Origin: an uncultured Clostridia bacterium
GTDB lineage: Bacteria > Bacillota > Clostridia > Christensenellales > Borkfalkiaceae
Direction: 5' to 3'
Assembly: GCA_946624395.1 (NCBI GenBank)
Contig: CAMORY010000116.1
Location: forward strand, 1 to 5,630
DNA length: 5,630 bases
In this document: piece by piece, positions 1 through 5,630 of the stretch
Layout of the letters: the number at the start of each line of letters is the position of its first letter
Numbering within the stretch: the first letter of the stretch is position 1
Position numbers and translations under genes: made by a program
The notes under the pieces: generated by a model
The model's database searches: none
What the model was told of the DNA's origin: nothing
What the model saw: only the letters and a program-made list of their open reading frames with translations

Positions 1-45
1 CGACTGAAAGGAATAAAATAATACCAAAAAGGGTAAAAGTCAAGT

Positions 46-141
46 ATGGTATTAGGTTTTTGTATAGGCGTAGTAGTCGGCGCGAATATCGGGCTTATCG
101 TGTTTTCGCTTTTCGGCGTCAGAAGGGGCGCGGGAAAATAA
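46..141 (+). CDS. Small single-pass membrane peptide, 31 aa, function unknown
   Basis: This short ORF begins at the only in-frame start codon after a stop at 34-36 and ends at TAA 139-141. The product starts MVLGFCIGVVVGANIGLIVF and continues into a Leu-Phe-Gly segment. About 24 uninterrupted hydrophobic or small residues (2-25) are followed by a basic tail containing R26, R27 and K31. That is the profile of one transmembrane helix with a cytoplasmic positive C-terminus. Very short proteins with a similar hydrophobic Gly-rich helix and a GANIG-like step are common in Firmicutes, and some fall in families such as DUF3789; membership here is a guess from memory. The ribosome binding site is weak (an A-rich stretch ending GGG at 31-33, 12 bases ahead of ATG). 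A terminator follows about 35 bases after the stop, so it is probably the last gene of an upstream transcript. The length is short enough for chance, but the clean hydrophobic/basic layout supports a real peptide. Confidence 0.5.
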   Translation: MVLGFCIGVVVGANIGLIVFSLFGVRRGAGK

Positions 142-176
142 TTTAGGCCGAATAAAACGGGCAGTTTAGCGGGCGT

Positions 177-218
177 AATAAAACGCGTTTTGCGCGCTTT
201 ATTAACGCGCGTTTTTTT
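177..218 (+). terminator. Rho-independent terminator of the upstream unit
   Basis: A GC stem is followed directly by a run of seven T (212-218). Two pairings are possible. One is GCGCG (192-196) with CGCGC (206-210) around a 9-base loop. The other is a longer outer stem of AAAACGCG (180-187) with CGCGTTTT (208-215). In both, the T tract sits at the 3' foot of the stem, as expected for intrinsic termination of + strand transcripts. It separates the small ORF at 46-141 from the rhaB promoter. The A-rich 5' side could also let it work weakly on the opposite strand. Confidence 0.8.
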
Positions 219-229
219 ATTTTAAATAA

Positions 230-259
230 TTGACACTATTCTGTATTTAGTAGTATAAT
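230..259 (+). promoter_or_regulatory. Consensus housekeeping (sigma-A/sigma-70) promoter for the rhaB-nnr run
   Basis: A perfect -35 box TTGACA (230-235) and a perfect -10 box TATAAT (254-259) are separated by 18 bases, within the normal 16-18 range. There is no TG extension ahead of the -10. Transcription would start near 266-268 and give a leader of only about 35 bases before the rhaB ATG. That is too short for a T-box or other riboswitch. I see no clear inverted-repeat operator or catabolite-response element overlapping the boxes, so expression is probably strong and largely constitutive. Confidence 0.88.
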
Positions 260-286
260 ATATCCGTATACCACAAAATATCATAA

Positions 287-294
287 AAAGGCGG
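287..294 (+). promoter_or_regulatory. Ribosome binding site of rhaB
   Basis: AAAGGCGG, a purine-rich Shine-Dalgarno-like stretch, lies 7 bases ahead of the ATG at 302 (10 bases if counted from the AAAGG core). It supports that start, which also gives the correct family N-terminus. Confidence 0.7.
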
Positions 295-301
295 TTCGGT
301 T

Positions 302-1696
302 ATGAAAAATTACTTTTTGGCAATCGATATAGGCGCGTCAAGCGGTAGGCACATTTTAGGACATACGGAAAACGGCAAACTTATTCTCGAAGAAGTCTAC
401 CGTTTTAAAAACGGCGCGATAAAAAAGGACGGCAAACTCGTCTGGAACGATAAGGCGCTGTTTTTAAGCATTGTCGAAGGGCTTAAAAAATGTAAAGAAC
501 TCGGCAAAATTCCCGTAAGTCTCGGTATCGATACCTGGGGCGTGGACTATGCGCTTTTGGATAATAACGATAATCTTATCGGCGAAGTGTATTCTTATAG
601 GGACGAACGCACGCTTGCCGTGATGAAGGAAGTTTACGGCATAGTGTCGGAGCGCGAACTGTACGAAAGAACGGGTATCAAAGAGCAGGTCTTTAATACC
701 GTGTTCCAACTTTATTGCGATAAAAAATCGGGCAAACTTGAAAGAGCCGAAACCTTTTTAATGATGCCCGACTATCTGCATTTTTTGCTTACGGGCGTTA
801 AAAAGAACGAATACACCAACGCGTCGACCACGGGGCTTTTAAACGCCGCAAACCGCGACTGGGACTATGAAATCATAGAGAAATTAGGTCTTAAAAAATC
901 GCTCTTTAAACCGCTTTCCTATCCTTGCGAAAAGGTTGGCGGGCTAAAAAAAGACATAGTAAAAGAAGTGGGGTTCGACTGTACTGTGTACCTTCCCGCA
1001 ACGCACGACACGGCAAGCGCTGTAATGGCGGTTCCGTCCGAGAACGACCCGCTTTATATATCTAGCGGCACGTGGTCTTTAATCGGTATAGAAACGCCGA
1101 AAGAAAACACTTCTATAGTTGCGGCAGACAGCGGCTTTACCAACGAGGGCGGGTTCAATAAGACCGTACGGTTTTTAAAGAACATAATGGGCATGTGGAT
1201 GATACAGAATATCAAAAAGGAGTTAAACGACGAGTACGATTTTGTCGAACTCGTTCGCCTTGCCCGCGCGGCAAAGGACTTCGGCAGTATAGTGGACGTG
1301 AACGATTTGTCCTTTTTCTCGCCCGATAGTATGATAACCGCGGTAAAAGAGTATTGTAAAAAGACGGGGCAGAAAGTTCCAGAAACTGTGGGCGAAATCG
1401 CCTTCTGCGTGTACCGTAGCCTTGCCGAGAGTTATAAAAAGTCCGTGGAACAGATAGAAGAAATCACGGGCGCAAAATTCGATAAAATACATATCGTCGG
1501 CGGCGGCTGCCAGAACGTGCTTATGAACGAACTTACTGCGGCTATTACGCGCCGCACGGTAGTGGCAGGACCTGTGGAAGCGACGGCGACTGGCAATCTT
1601 ATCGCGCAGATGCTTGCGGTGGGCGAGATAGCAAGCCTGTCTGCGGGTAAAGCGCTTATCCGCGATTCGTTTGAAATAAAAGAGATAAAAGCATAA
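302..1696 (+). CDS. rhaB: Rhamnulokinase (FGGY carbohydrate kinase)
   Basis: The protein is predicted to phosphorylate L-rhamnulose with ATP to L-rhamnulose 1-phosphate, the second committed step of cytoplasmic L-rhamnose breakdown. At 464 residues it is slightly shorter than the E. coli enzyme (about 489) but appears complete. Visible FGGY signatures, in order, are the N-terminal phosphate loop DIGASSGR (9-16), the GIDTWGVDYALLD block (75-87) typical of rhamnulokinases, the PATHDTASA segment (232-240) whose D236 matches the catalytic base, SSGTWS (254-259) of the second ATPase lobe, and the adenosine-side GGGCQN (400-405). The GIDTWGVDY and HDTASA blocks favour rhamnulokinase over xylulokinase or glycerol kinase; a related deoxyketose such as fuculose cannot be excluded as substrate. 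It is the first gene after the promoter and lies 17 bases from tyrS. No isomerase, aldolase, transporter or AraC-type regulator of a rhamnose cluster is present in the window, which is unusual for rhaB. Confidence 0.93.
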   Translation: MKNYFLAIDIGASSGRHILGHTENGKLILEEVYRFKNGAIKKDGKLVWNDKALFLSIVEGLKKCKELGKIPVSLGIDTWGVDYALLDNNDNLIGEVYSYRDERTLAVMKEVYGIVSERELYERTGIKEQVFNTVFQLYCDKKSGKLERAETFLMMPDYLHFLLTGVKKNEYTNASTTGLLNAANRDWDYEIIEKLGLKKSLFKPLSYPCEKVGGLKKDIVKEVGFDCTVYLPATHDTASAVMAVPSENDPLYISSGTWSLIGIETPKENTSIVAADSGFTNEGGFNKTVRFLKNIMGMWMIQNIKKELNDEYDFVELVRLARAAKDFGSIVDVNDLSFFSPDSMITAVKEYCKKTGQKVPETVGEIAFCVYRSLAESYKKSVEQIEEITGAKFDKIHIVGGGCQNVLMNELTAAITRRTVVAGPVEATATGNLIAQMLAVGEIASLSAGKALIRDSFEIKEIKA

Positions 1697-1713
1697 AAAT
1701 ATAAGGAACAGAT

Positions 1714-2928
1714 ATGAAAAACGTATTCGACGTACTTAAAGAGAGAGGATTTATCAAGCAAACCATTTACGAAGACGAACTGTATAAAAAGCTTGGCGAA
1801 GAGTCCGTGGCTTTTTATATCGGGTTCGACCCGACGGCGGACAGCCTGCATATCGGGCATTATATTCCGATAATGGCTATGGCGTGGATGCAAAAGTACG
1901 GGCATAAGCCCATCGCGCTGTTCGGCGGCGGCACGGGGATGATAGGCGACCCTTCGGGCAGAAGCGATATGCGCCAGATGCTGACCAAAGAAACCATAGC
2001 GCATAACATAGAGTGTTTTAAAAAGCAGATGTCGAGATTTATAAGTTTCGAAGGCGAAAACGCGGCGATTTGCGCCAACAACGCCGACTGGCTGCTTAAT
2101 CTTAATTACGTGGATTTTCTGCGCGATATCGGCGTGTATTTTTCGGTCAATAAAATGCTTACAGCGGAGTGCTTTAAGCAGCGTATGGAAAAGGGGCTTA
2201 CCTTTCTGGAATTCAACTATATGCTTATGCAGGGCTACGACTTTTTGTATCTCAATCAAAAGTACGGCTGTGCTTTGGAAGTTGGCGGCGACGACCAGTG
2301 GTCTAATATGCTTGCGGGCGTGGATTTAATCCGCCGCAAAGAGAAAAAAAGCGCGTTCTGCTTAACCTGTACGCTATTATTAAACAGCGAAGGCAAAAAG
2401 ATGGGTAAAACCCAGAAAGGCGCGCTGTGGCTTGACGAAAATAAGTGTTCGGTCTACGATTTTTATCAGTATTTCCGCAACGTTGAAGACGTTAAGGTCG
2501 AAGAGTGTATGCGCCTACTTACCTTTATGGATTTAGACGAGATAAAAGAACTCACCAAGTATAAGGACGAGCGTATAAATATCGCCAAAGAGCGGCTTGC
2601 GTTCGAGATAACCAAACTCGTTCACGGTGAAGGAAAGGCGCTTGCCGCTGCAAAACAGGCAAAAGCGGCGTTCGGCGGCGGTAGTTTAGAAGATATGCCG
2701 ACCGTTGAAGTAGATAAAAACACGGAATTTATAAACGACGTGATGGTTAGCGCGGGACTTGCCAAATCCAAGGGCGAAGCAAAGCGATTGATAGAAGGCG
2801 GCGGCGTTTCGGTAAACGACGATAAAATCTCCGACCCGTTCGCCACAATTCCCGACGGCGCGAGAGAAAACTGCAGTTTTATTTTGCACAAGGGTAAAAA
2901 GGCGCACGTCAAAATTATTCTTAAATGA
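1714..2928 (+). CDS. tyrS: Tyrosyl-tRNA synthetase
   Basis: This class I aminoacyl-tRNA synthetase charges tRNA(Tyr) with tyrosine in the cytoplasm. The 404 residues are close to the usual length of about 420. The Rossmann catalytic domain carries the HIGH signature at 46-49 and the KMSKS-type loop as KMGKT at 229-233. Expected tyrosine-pocket residues are in place: Y35, D79 in GDPSGR, Y169, Q173 and D176 in YMLMQGYD, and Q195 in GGDDQW. An anticodon-binding helical region follows (about 245-325). The C-terminal S4 RNA-binding domain (about 338-404) includes AGLAKSKGEAKRLIEGGG. The start is supported by TAAGGA at 1702-1707, six bases ahead. Many Firmicutes control tyrS with a tyrosine T-box leader, but the 17-base gap after rhaB leaves no room for one, so expression probably depends on the rhaB promoter. 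The last four bases overlap the next start codon. Confidence 0.97.
   Translation: MKNVFDVLKERGFIKQTIYEDELYKKLGEESVAFYIGFDPTADSLHIGHYIPIMAMAWMQKYGHKPIALFGGGTGMIGDPSGRSDMRQMLTKETIAHNIECFKKQMSRFISFEGENAAICANNADWLLNLNYVDFLRDIGVYFSVNKMLTAECFKQRMEKGLTFLEFNYMLMQGYDFLYLNQKYGCALEVGGDDQWSNMLAGVDLIRRKEKKSAFCLTCTLLLNSEGKKMGKTQKGALWLDENKCSVYDFYQYFRNVEDVKVEECMRLLTFMDLDEIKELTKYKDERINIAKERLAFEITKLVHGEGKALAAAKQAKAAFGGGSLEDMPTVEVDKNTEFINDVMVSAGLAKSKGEAKRLIEGGGVSVNDDKISDPFATIPDGARENCSFILHKGKKAHVKIILK
2925..2928 (+). promoter_or_regulatory. ATGA stop/start overlap coupling tyrS and yigZ
   Basis: The yigZ ATG (2925-2927) overlaps the tyrS TGA (2926-2928). No good Shine-Dalgarno sequence lies in the 15 bases before it (AT-rich), so translation of yigZ probably relies on ribosomes that have just finished tyrS. 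This is inference from the layout. Confidence 0.6.
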
Positions 2929-3539
2929 ATTCTTATAAAACGGTAGTGGGCGAAGCGGAAAGCGTTTCGGTTATAGAGCGTTCCAAGTTTATCTGTCTTA
3001 TAAAAGGTATAAACGACGAGACGGAAGCGAAAGAGTTTATAGTAAGCGCCCGTAAAAAATATCCGCTTGCAACCCACTATTGCTACGCATATATTGCAGA
3101 CGAAGACGGGTTTAATCAGAAGTTTTCCGACGACGGCGAACCGCACGGCACGGCGGGGCAACTCATACTTAACGCGCTTAAAAGTCAGGGCGTATATAAG
3201 ACGGTTGCGGTTGTCGTAAGATATTTCGGCGGCATAAAACTCGGCACGGGCGGGCTTGCCCGCGCGTACGGCGGCGCGGCGGCGGAAACATTGAGTAGCG
3301 CCGATATCCGCACTTATTCCGCGGCGGAATTTTATAAAATAGCGCTATCTTACGCGCAGTATAAAAAGTTTTCGGGACTATCTGGCGATTTCAAGACGGT
3401 AAAAGTTGAGTACGGCGACAGCGTTTCTGTCGAAATAGCCGTAAAAAAAGAAAATGCGGAGACGTTTTTAAAAAAGGCGGCGGAAGCGATAGGCGGGGAG
3501 ACGGCGGAACAAATCGGAACGGAATATTTCGCGTTCTGA
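2925..3539 (+). CDS. yigZ: YigZ/IMPACT (UPF0029) family protein
   Basis: This is a conserved protein of the YigZ family, related to the IMPACT domain of eukaryotic GCN2 regulators (IMPACT/YIH1). Its bacterial role is not established; binding to nucleic acid or to a translation component has been suggested from structure. The 204 residues match the usual length of about 200-210. The N-terminal UPF0029 domain (about 17-124) shows ERSKF (18-22), the SDDGEPHGTAG block (68-78) and the diagnostic VRYFGGIKLGTGGL (98-111). The C-terminal part (about 136-191) corresponds to the ferredoxin-like DUF1949 region. The usual GEPSGTAG is GEPHGTAG here, a small change outside the FGG core. Its start overlaps the tyrS stop. 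Association with a tRNA synthetase gene fits a translation-related role but does not prove one. Family identification is secure; function is open. Confidence 0.93.
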   Translation: MNSYKTVVGEAESVSVIERSKFICLIKGINDETEAKEFIVSARKKYPLATHYCYAYIADEDGFNQKFSDDGEPHGTAGQLILNALKSQGVYKTVAVVVRYFGGIKLGTGGLARAYGGAAAETLSSADIRTYSAAEFYKIALSYAQYKKFSGLSGDFKTVKVEYGDSVSVEIAVKKENAETFLKKAAEAIGGETAEQIGTEYFAF

Positions 3540-3557
3540 TTATATAGAATTAACGGT

Positions 3558-4169
3558 ATGCAAACGATTACGCAAATATCCGCGCAGGAAAAGAATAAAG
3601 AGCGGGCGAATATTTATATCGACGGGGAGTTTTACGTCGGCGTTTCTCTTGAAACGGTGCTTAAACTGCGTTTAAAAGTCGGCGACGCGGTGGATAGCGA
3701 AAGACTTTCCGAAATAGTCGCTGAAGCGGAGCGCGCGGACGCTATGCAGAAGGCTACTGACTACGCGCTTAAAACGCTTAAGACTAAAAGACAGGTAAAA
3801 GATTATCTGCTTAAAAAAGGGTATTCGGAAGAAACCGTGTGGCAAACGGTGGACAAACTGAAAGAGTACGGGTATATAGACGATAAAGAGTATTCCAAAA
3901 GGTTTATAGAAAGCACGTCCAAAACGCAGGGCAGGCGGCTTATCGAATACAAACTTATGATGAAAGGCGTTAAAAAGGACGATATAGCGTTTGCGTACGA
4001 AACCGCGGAGACGGACGACAGGGAAAACGCAAGACGTTTAGCGGAAAAATATCTCCGCAACAAAGAAATTACCAAAGAAAACGTGTTAAAAACGTATAAA
4101 TATCTTATAGGCAGGGGCTTTTCTTACGAGCAGGCGGATTACGCCGTAGCGCGTTTTAAGGAAGATTAA
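3558..4169 (+). CDS. recX: RecX regulatory protein
   Basis: RecX binds RecA filaments and modulates, usually inhibits, strand exchange and the SOS co-protease. The product has 203 residues, within the range of the longer Gram-positive RecX proteins. A short N-terminal beta-rich segment (1-60) contains NIYIDGEFYVGVS (18-30), typical of clostridial and Bacillus RecX. Three tandem three-helix repeats follow at about 62-108 (with KRQVKDYLLKKGY and EYGYIDDKEYSKRF spanning the boundary), 110-153 and 155-203 (ending GFSYEQADYAV). The start at 3558 is the first ATG after the in-frame stop and gives the expected N-terminus, although the leader (3540-3557) has no clear Shine-Dalgarno sequence, only ACGGT close to the ATG. 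Translation may therefore be modest or coupled to yigZ. recA is not adjacent, and the next gene starts five bases after the stop. Confidence 0.92.
   Translation: MQTITQISAQEKNKERANIYIDGEFYVGVSLETVLKLRLKVGDAVDSERLSEIVAEAERADAMQKATDYALKTLKTKRQVKDYLLKKGYSEETVWQTVDKLKEYGYIDDKEYSKRFIESTSKTQGRRLIEYKLMMKGVKKDDIAFAYETAETDDRENARRLAEKYLRNKEITKENVLKTYKYLIGRGFSYEQADYAVARFKED
4158..4163 (+). promoter_or_regulatory. Ribosome binding site of nnr inside the recX 3' end
   Basis: AAGGAA lies in the last codons of recX, 11 bases before the nnr ATG at 4175. A second purine patch (AAAGG, 4168-4172) is only two bases from the ATG and too close to be the main site. The placement makes nnr translation dependent on, or compatible with, translation of recX. 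Confidence 0.6.
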
Positions 4170-4174
4170 AGGTT

Positions 4175-5608
4175 ATGGAACGGATTTTATCCGTCGGCGA
4201 AATGCGCGCGGCGGACGAGTATACAATCAATACGCTTGGCGTTTCGAGCGAAATCCTGATAAGCCGCGCGGGCGAAGCGGTCGCACAGGAAATTTTAAAG
4301 CGCTTTAAGGGCGGCAGAGTTTTAGTCTGTATAGGTAAGGGCAATAACGGCGAAGACGGTAAAGTCGTTGCAAAAATTCTTTCCGCCGTGCACGGGTTTT
4401 CCGTGTCGACTTTCAGCGCCGAAGTGGGTTTTTTCAAAATTTTCGAAAAGAAATTCGATATTATAGTCGACTGTCTGTTCGGTACCGGGTTAAATAAGGA
4501 AATAACGGGCAGGTATAAAACCGCGGTCGAAAAAATCAACGAAAGCGGCGCGTTTGTTATATCCTGCGATATTCCGAGCGGTATAAACGGCGACAGCGGA
4601 AAAGTTATGGGCGTAGCCGTGAAAGCCGATTTAACAGTCGCTATTCAGGAATACAAACTCGGGCATTTTTTAAACGAGGGCGTGGATTATTCGGGCAAAG
4701 TAATCGCCAAAGACATAGGCATAAGCGTGTGGACGGATACTTGCGCTAACCGTATAACCGATAAAGACGCCGCGTTGCTGTTCAAAAAACGCCCCCGCAA
4801 TATACATAAAGGCGATTGCGGCAAAGTCGCGGTTATCGGCGGCAGTAAAAGTTATTCCGGCAGCGTAATGCTGTCGCACAATGCTCTTACCGCGTATAAA
4901 ACGGGCGCGGGGTACGCGGCGATTGCCGTTCCCGACTGTATATTTAACGTGGTTGCGGGCATCAATCCGGAGTGTATAATACGTTGTTTGCCCGACGACG
5001 GCAACGGTATGGTTTTTGACGAAAGCGGAATAAAGCCGCTTTTAGGGTATAACGCCATAGCCTTCGGAATGGGGGCTGGGGCGACTGAAGAGACTTATAA
5101 AACTCTTTCGTATCTTATCAAAAACTACAAGGGCAGACTTTTAATCGACGCGGACGGTATAAACGCGCTTGCGCTTTTCGGAAAGGAAATCCTGAAAAAT
5201 AAAAAGTGTGAAGTTGTCCTTACGCCGCACGTAGGCGAATTTAGTAGACTTTCGGGCAAGAGTAAAGAAGAGATTTTATCGGACACAATAGGTTTGGCAA
5301 AAGCCTTTGCGGCAGAATACGGCATAACGCTTTTACTTAAAAACGCGGTAAGCGTTATAACGGACGGGACTAAAACGGTGCTTAACACCACGGGAGACGG
5401 CGGTATGGCAAAGGGCGGCAGCGGAGACGTGCTTTCGGGCTTTGCCGCAGGGTTATTAAATAGGGACGAAGAGCCGTTTTTCTGCGTTGCCGTGGCGGCG
5501 TATCTGTTCGGTAGAGCGGGGGAAATCGCCGCGAAAGAGCAAAATTCGTACACAATAACGGCGACCGATTTGATAGCGGCTTTGCCAAAAGCGATAAACA
5601 AAATATAA
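4175..5608 (+). CDS. nnr: Bifunctional NAD(P)H-hydrate epimerase / ADP-dependent NAD(P)H-hydrate dehydratase
   Basis: This cofactor-repair enzyme acts on hydrated NAD(P)H. The N-terminal YjeF_N domain interconverts R- and S-NAD(P)HX, and the C-terminal ribokinase-like domain dehydrates S-NAD(P)HX back to NAD(P)H using ADP. The 477 residues compare with about 515 in E. coli. The epimerase half (about 1-205) shows GKGNNGEDG (54-62), VDCLFGTGL (98-106), the CDIPSGINGDSG block (131-142) and YKLGH (160-164). The dehydratase half (about 206-477) shows HKGDCGKVAVIGGSKSYSG (211-229), TGAGYA (243-248), AFGMGAG (296-302), DADGINAL (325-332), LTPHVGEFSRLSG (349-361) and the nucleotide/active-site loop GGMAKGGSGDVLSG (409-422) with D418. 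The usual GNNGGDG has Glu for its second-to-last Gly pair member (E60), a notable change next to the substrate-binding Asn residues. The gene starts five bases after recX and ends in TAA followed by AT-rich sequence without a terminator. Confidence 0.94.
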   Translation: MERILSVGEMRAADEYTINTLGVSSEILISRAGEAVAQEILKRFKGGRVLVCIGKGNNGEDGKVVAKILSAVHGFSVSTFSAEVGFFKIFEKKFDIIVDCLFGTGLNKEITGRYKTAVEKINESGAFVISCDIPSGINGDSGKVMGVAVKADLTVAIQEYKLGHFLNEGVDYSGKVIAKDIGISVWTDTCANRITDKDAALLFKKRPRNIHKGDCGKVAVIGGSKSYSGSVMLSHNALTAYKTGAGYAAIAVPDCIFNVVAGINPECIIRCLPDDGNGMVFDESGIKPLLGYNAIAFGMGAGATEETYKTLSYLIKNYKGRLLIDADGINALALFGKEILKNKKCEVVLTPHVGEFSRLSGKSKEEILSDTIGLAKAFAAEYGITLLLKNAVSVITDGTKTVLNTTGDGGMAKGGSGDVLSGFAAGLLNRDEEPFFCVAVAAYLFGRAGEIAAKEQNSYTITATDLIAALPKAINKI

Positions 5609-5630
5609 TATAAAGAACTTAAATTATTAA

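Noticed and set aside
1..21. Possible tail of an upstream gene (six codons, then TAA at 19-21)
   Set aside because: Six codons carry no information on identity, and a stop within 21 bases is expected by chance in this AT-rich stretch.
3..144. Arg-rich open frame overlapping the small membrane ORF
   Set aside because: It has no ATG and enters from the window edge. The many CGN/AGG arginines are what the GGC/GTA-rich membrane ORF gives when read out of frame.
260..301. Possible riboswitch or operator in the rhaB leader
   Set aside because: The leader is only about 35 bases, has no stable hairpin and no convincing inverted repeat beyond the short GTATAC (266-271).
1432..2259. Long antisense open frame (275 codons) spanning the rhaB end and tyrS start
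   Set aside because: It lies wholly opposite two clearly recognised genes, crosses their boundary, has no ribosome binding site or known domain, and its His/Ile/Lys-rich composition is that of a shadow frame.
2622..3161. Antisense open frame (179 codons) across the tyrS-yigZ junction
   Set aside because: Same reasoning: it is fully opposite conserved coding sequence with no recognisable domain.
5125..5601. Antisense open frame (158 codons) opposite the nnr C-terminal half
   Set aside because: A shadow of the dehydratase domain; its Pro/Ser-rich sequence results from the reverse of Gly/Ala-rich codons.
5609..5630. Terminator or next gene after nnr
   Set aside because: Only 22 AT-rich bases remain, with no GC stem, no T tract and no start codon.

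Overview
The window looks like ordinary chromosomal DNA from a member of the Firmicutes, most likely an uncultured gut-type Clostridium relative. I infer this from the gene families (YigZ with a C-terminal DUF1949 region, a clostridial-style RecX, a TyrRS with a KMGKT signature), the strong AAGGA-type ribosome binding sites, the TTGACA/TATAAT promoter and the mid-GC, CGC/GCG-rich yet TTT/ATA-tolerant codon use. The species cannot be named from the sequence. All recognised genes lie on the + strand.

Positions 1-301 hold the end of an upstream unit and the control region of the next. A 31-codon ORF (46-141) for a single-helix membrane peptide comes first. It is followed by a hairpin plus T7 terminator (about 177-218), and then by a promoter with perfect -35 and -10 boxes (230-259) only about 40 bases ahead of the first large gene.

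Positions 302-5608 are one tightly packed run of five genes: rhaB (rhamnulokinase), tyrS (tyrosyl-tRNA synthetase), yigZ (IMPACT/UPF0029 protein), recX (RecA regulator) and nnr (bifunctional NAD(P)HX epimerase/dehydratase). Gaps are 17, -4, 18 and 5 bases, with no terminator or convincing internal promoter, so a single transcript is the simplest reading. The 22 bases after nnr are AT-rich and hold neither a terminator nor a gene, so the operon may continue beyond the window.

The five genes do not form one pathway. They combine deoxysugar catabolism, translation, an uncharacterised conserved protein, recombination control and cofactor repair. This looks like a mixed housekeeping operon with a sugar kinase as its first gene. 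I see no mobile element, CRISPR array, tRNA/rRNA gene, riboswitch or new defence system. The most unusual signal is compositional: the tetranucleotide GATC does not occur at all in the 5630 bases, and GGCC, AGCT and CATG each occur once.
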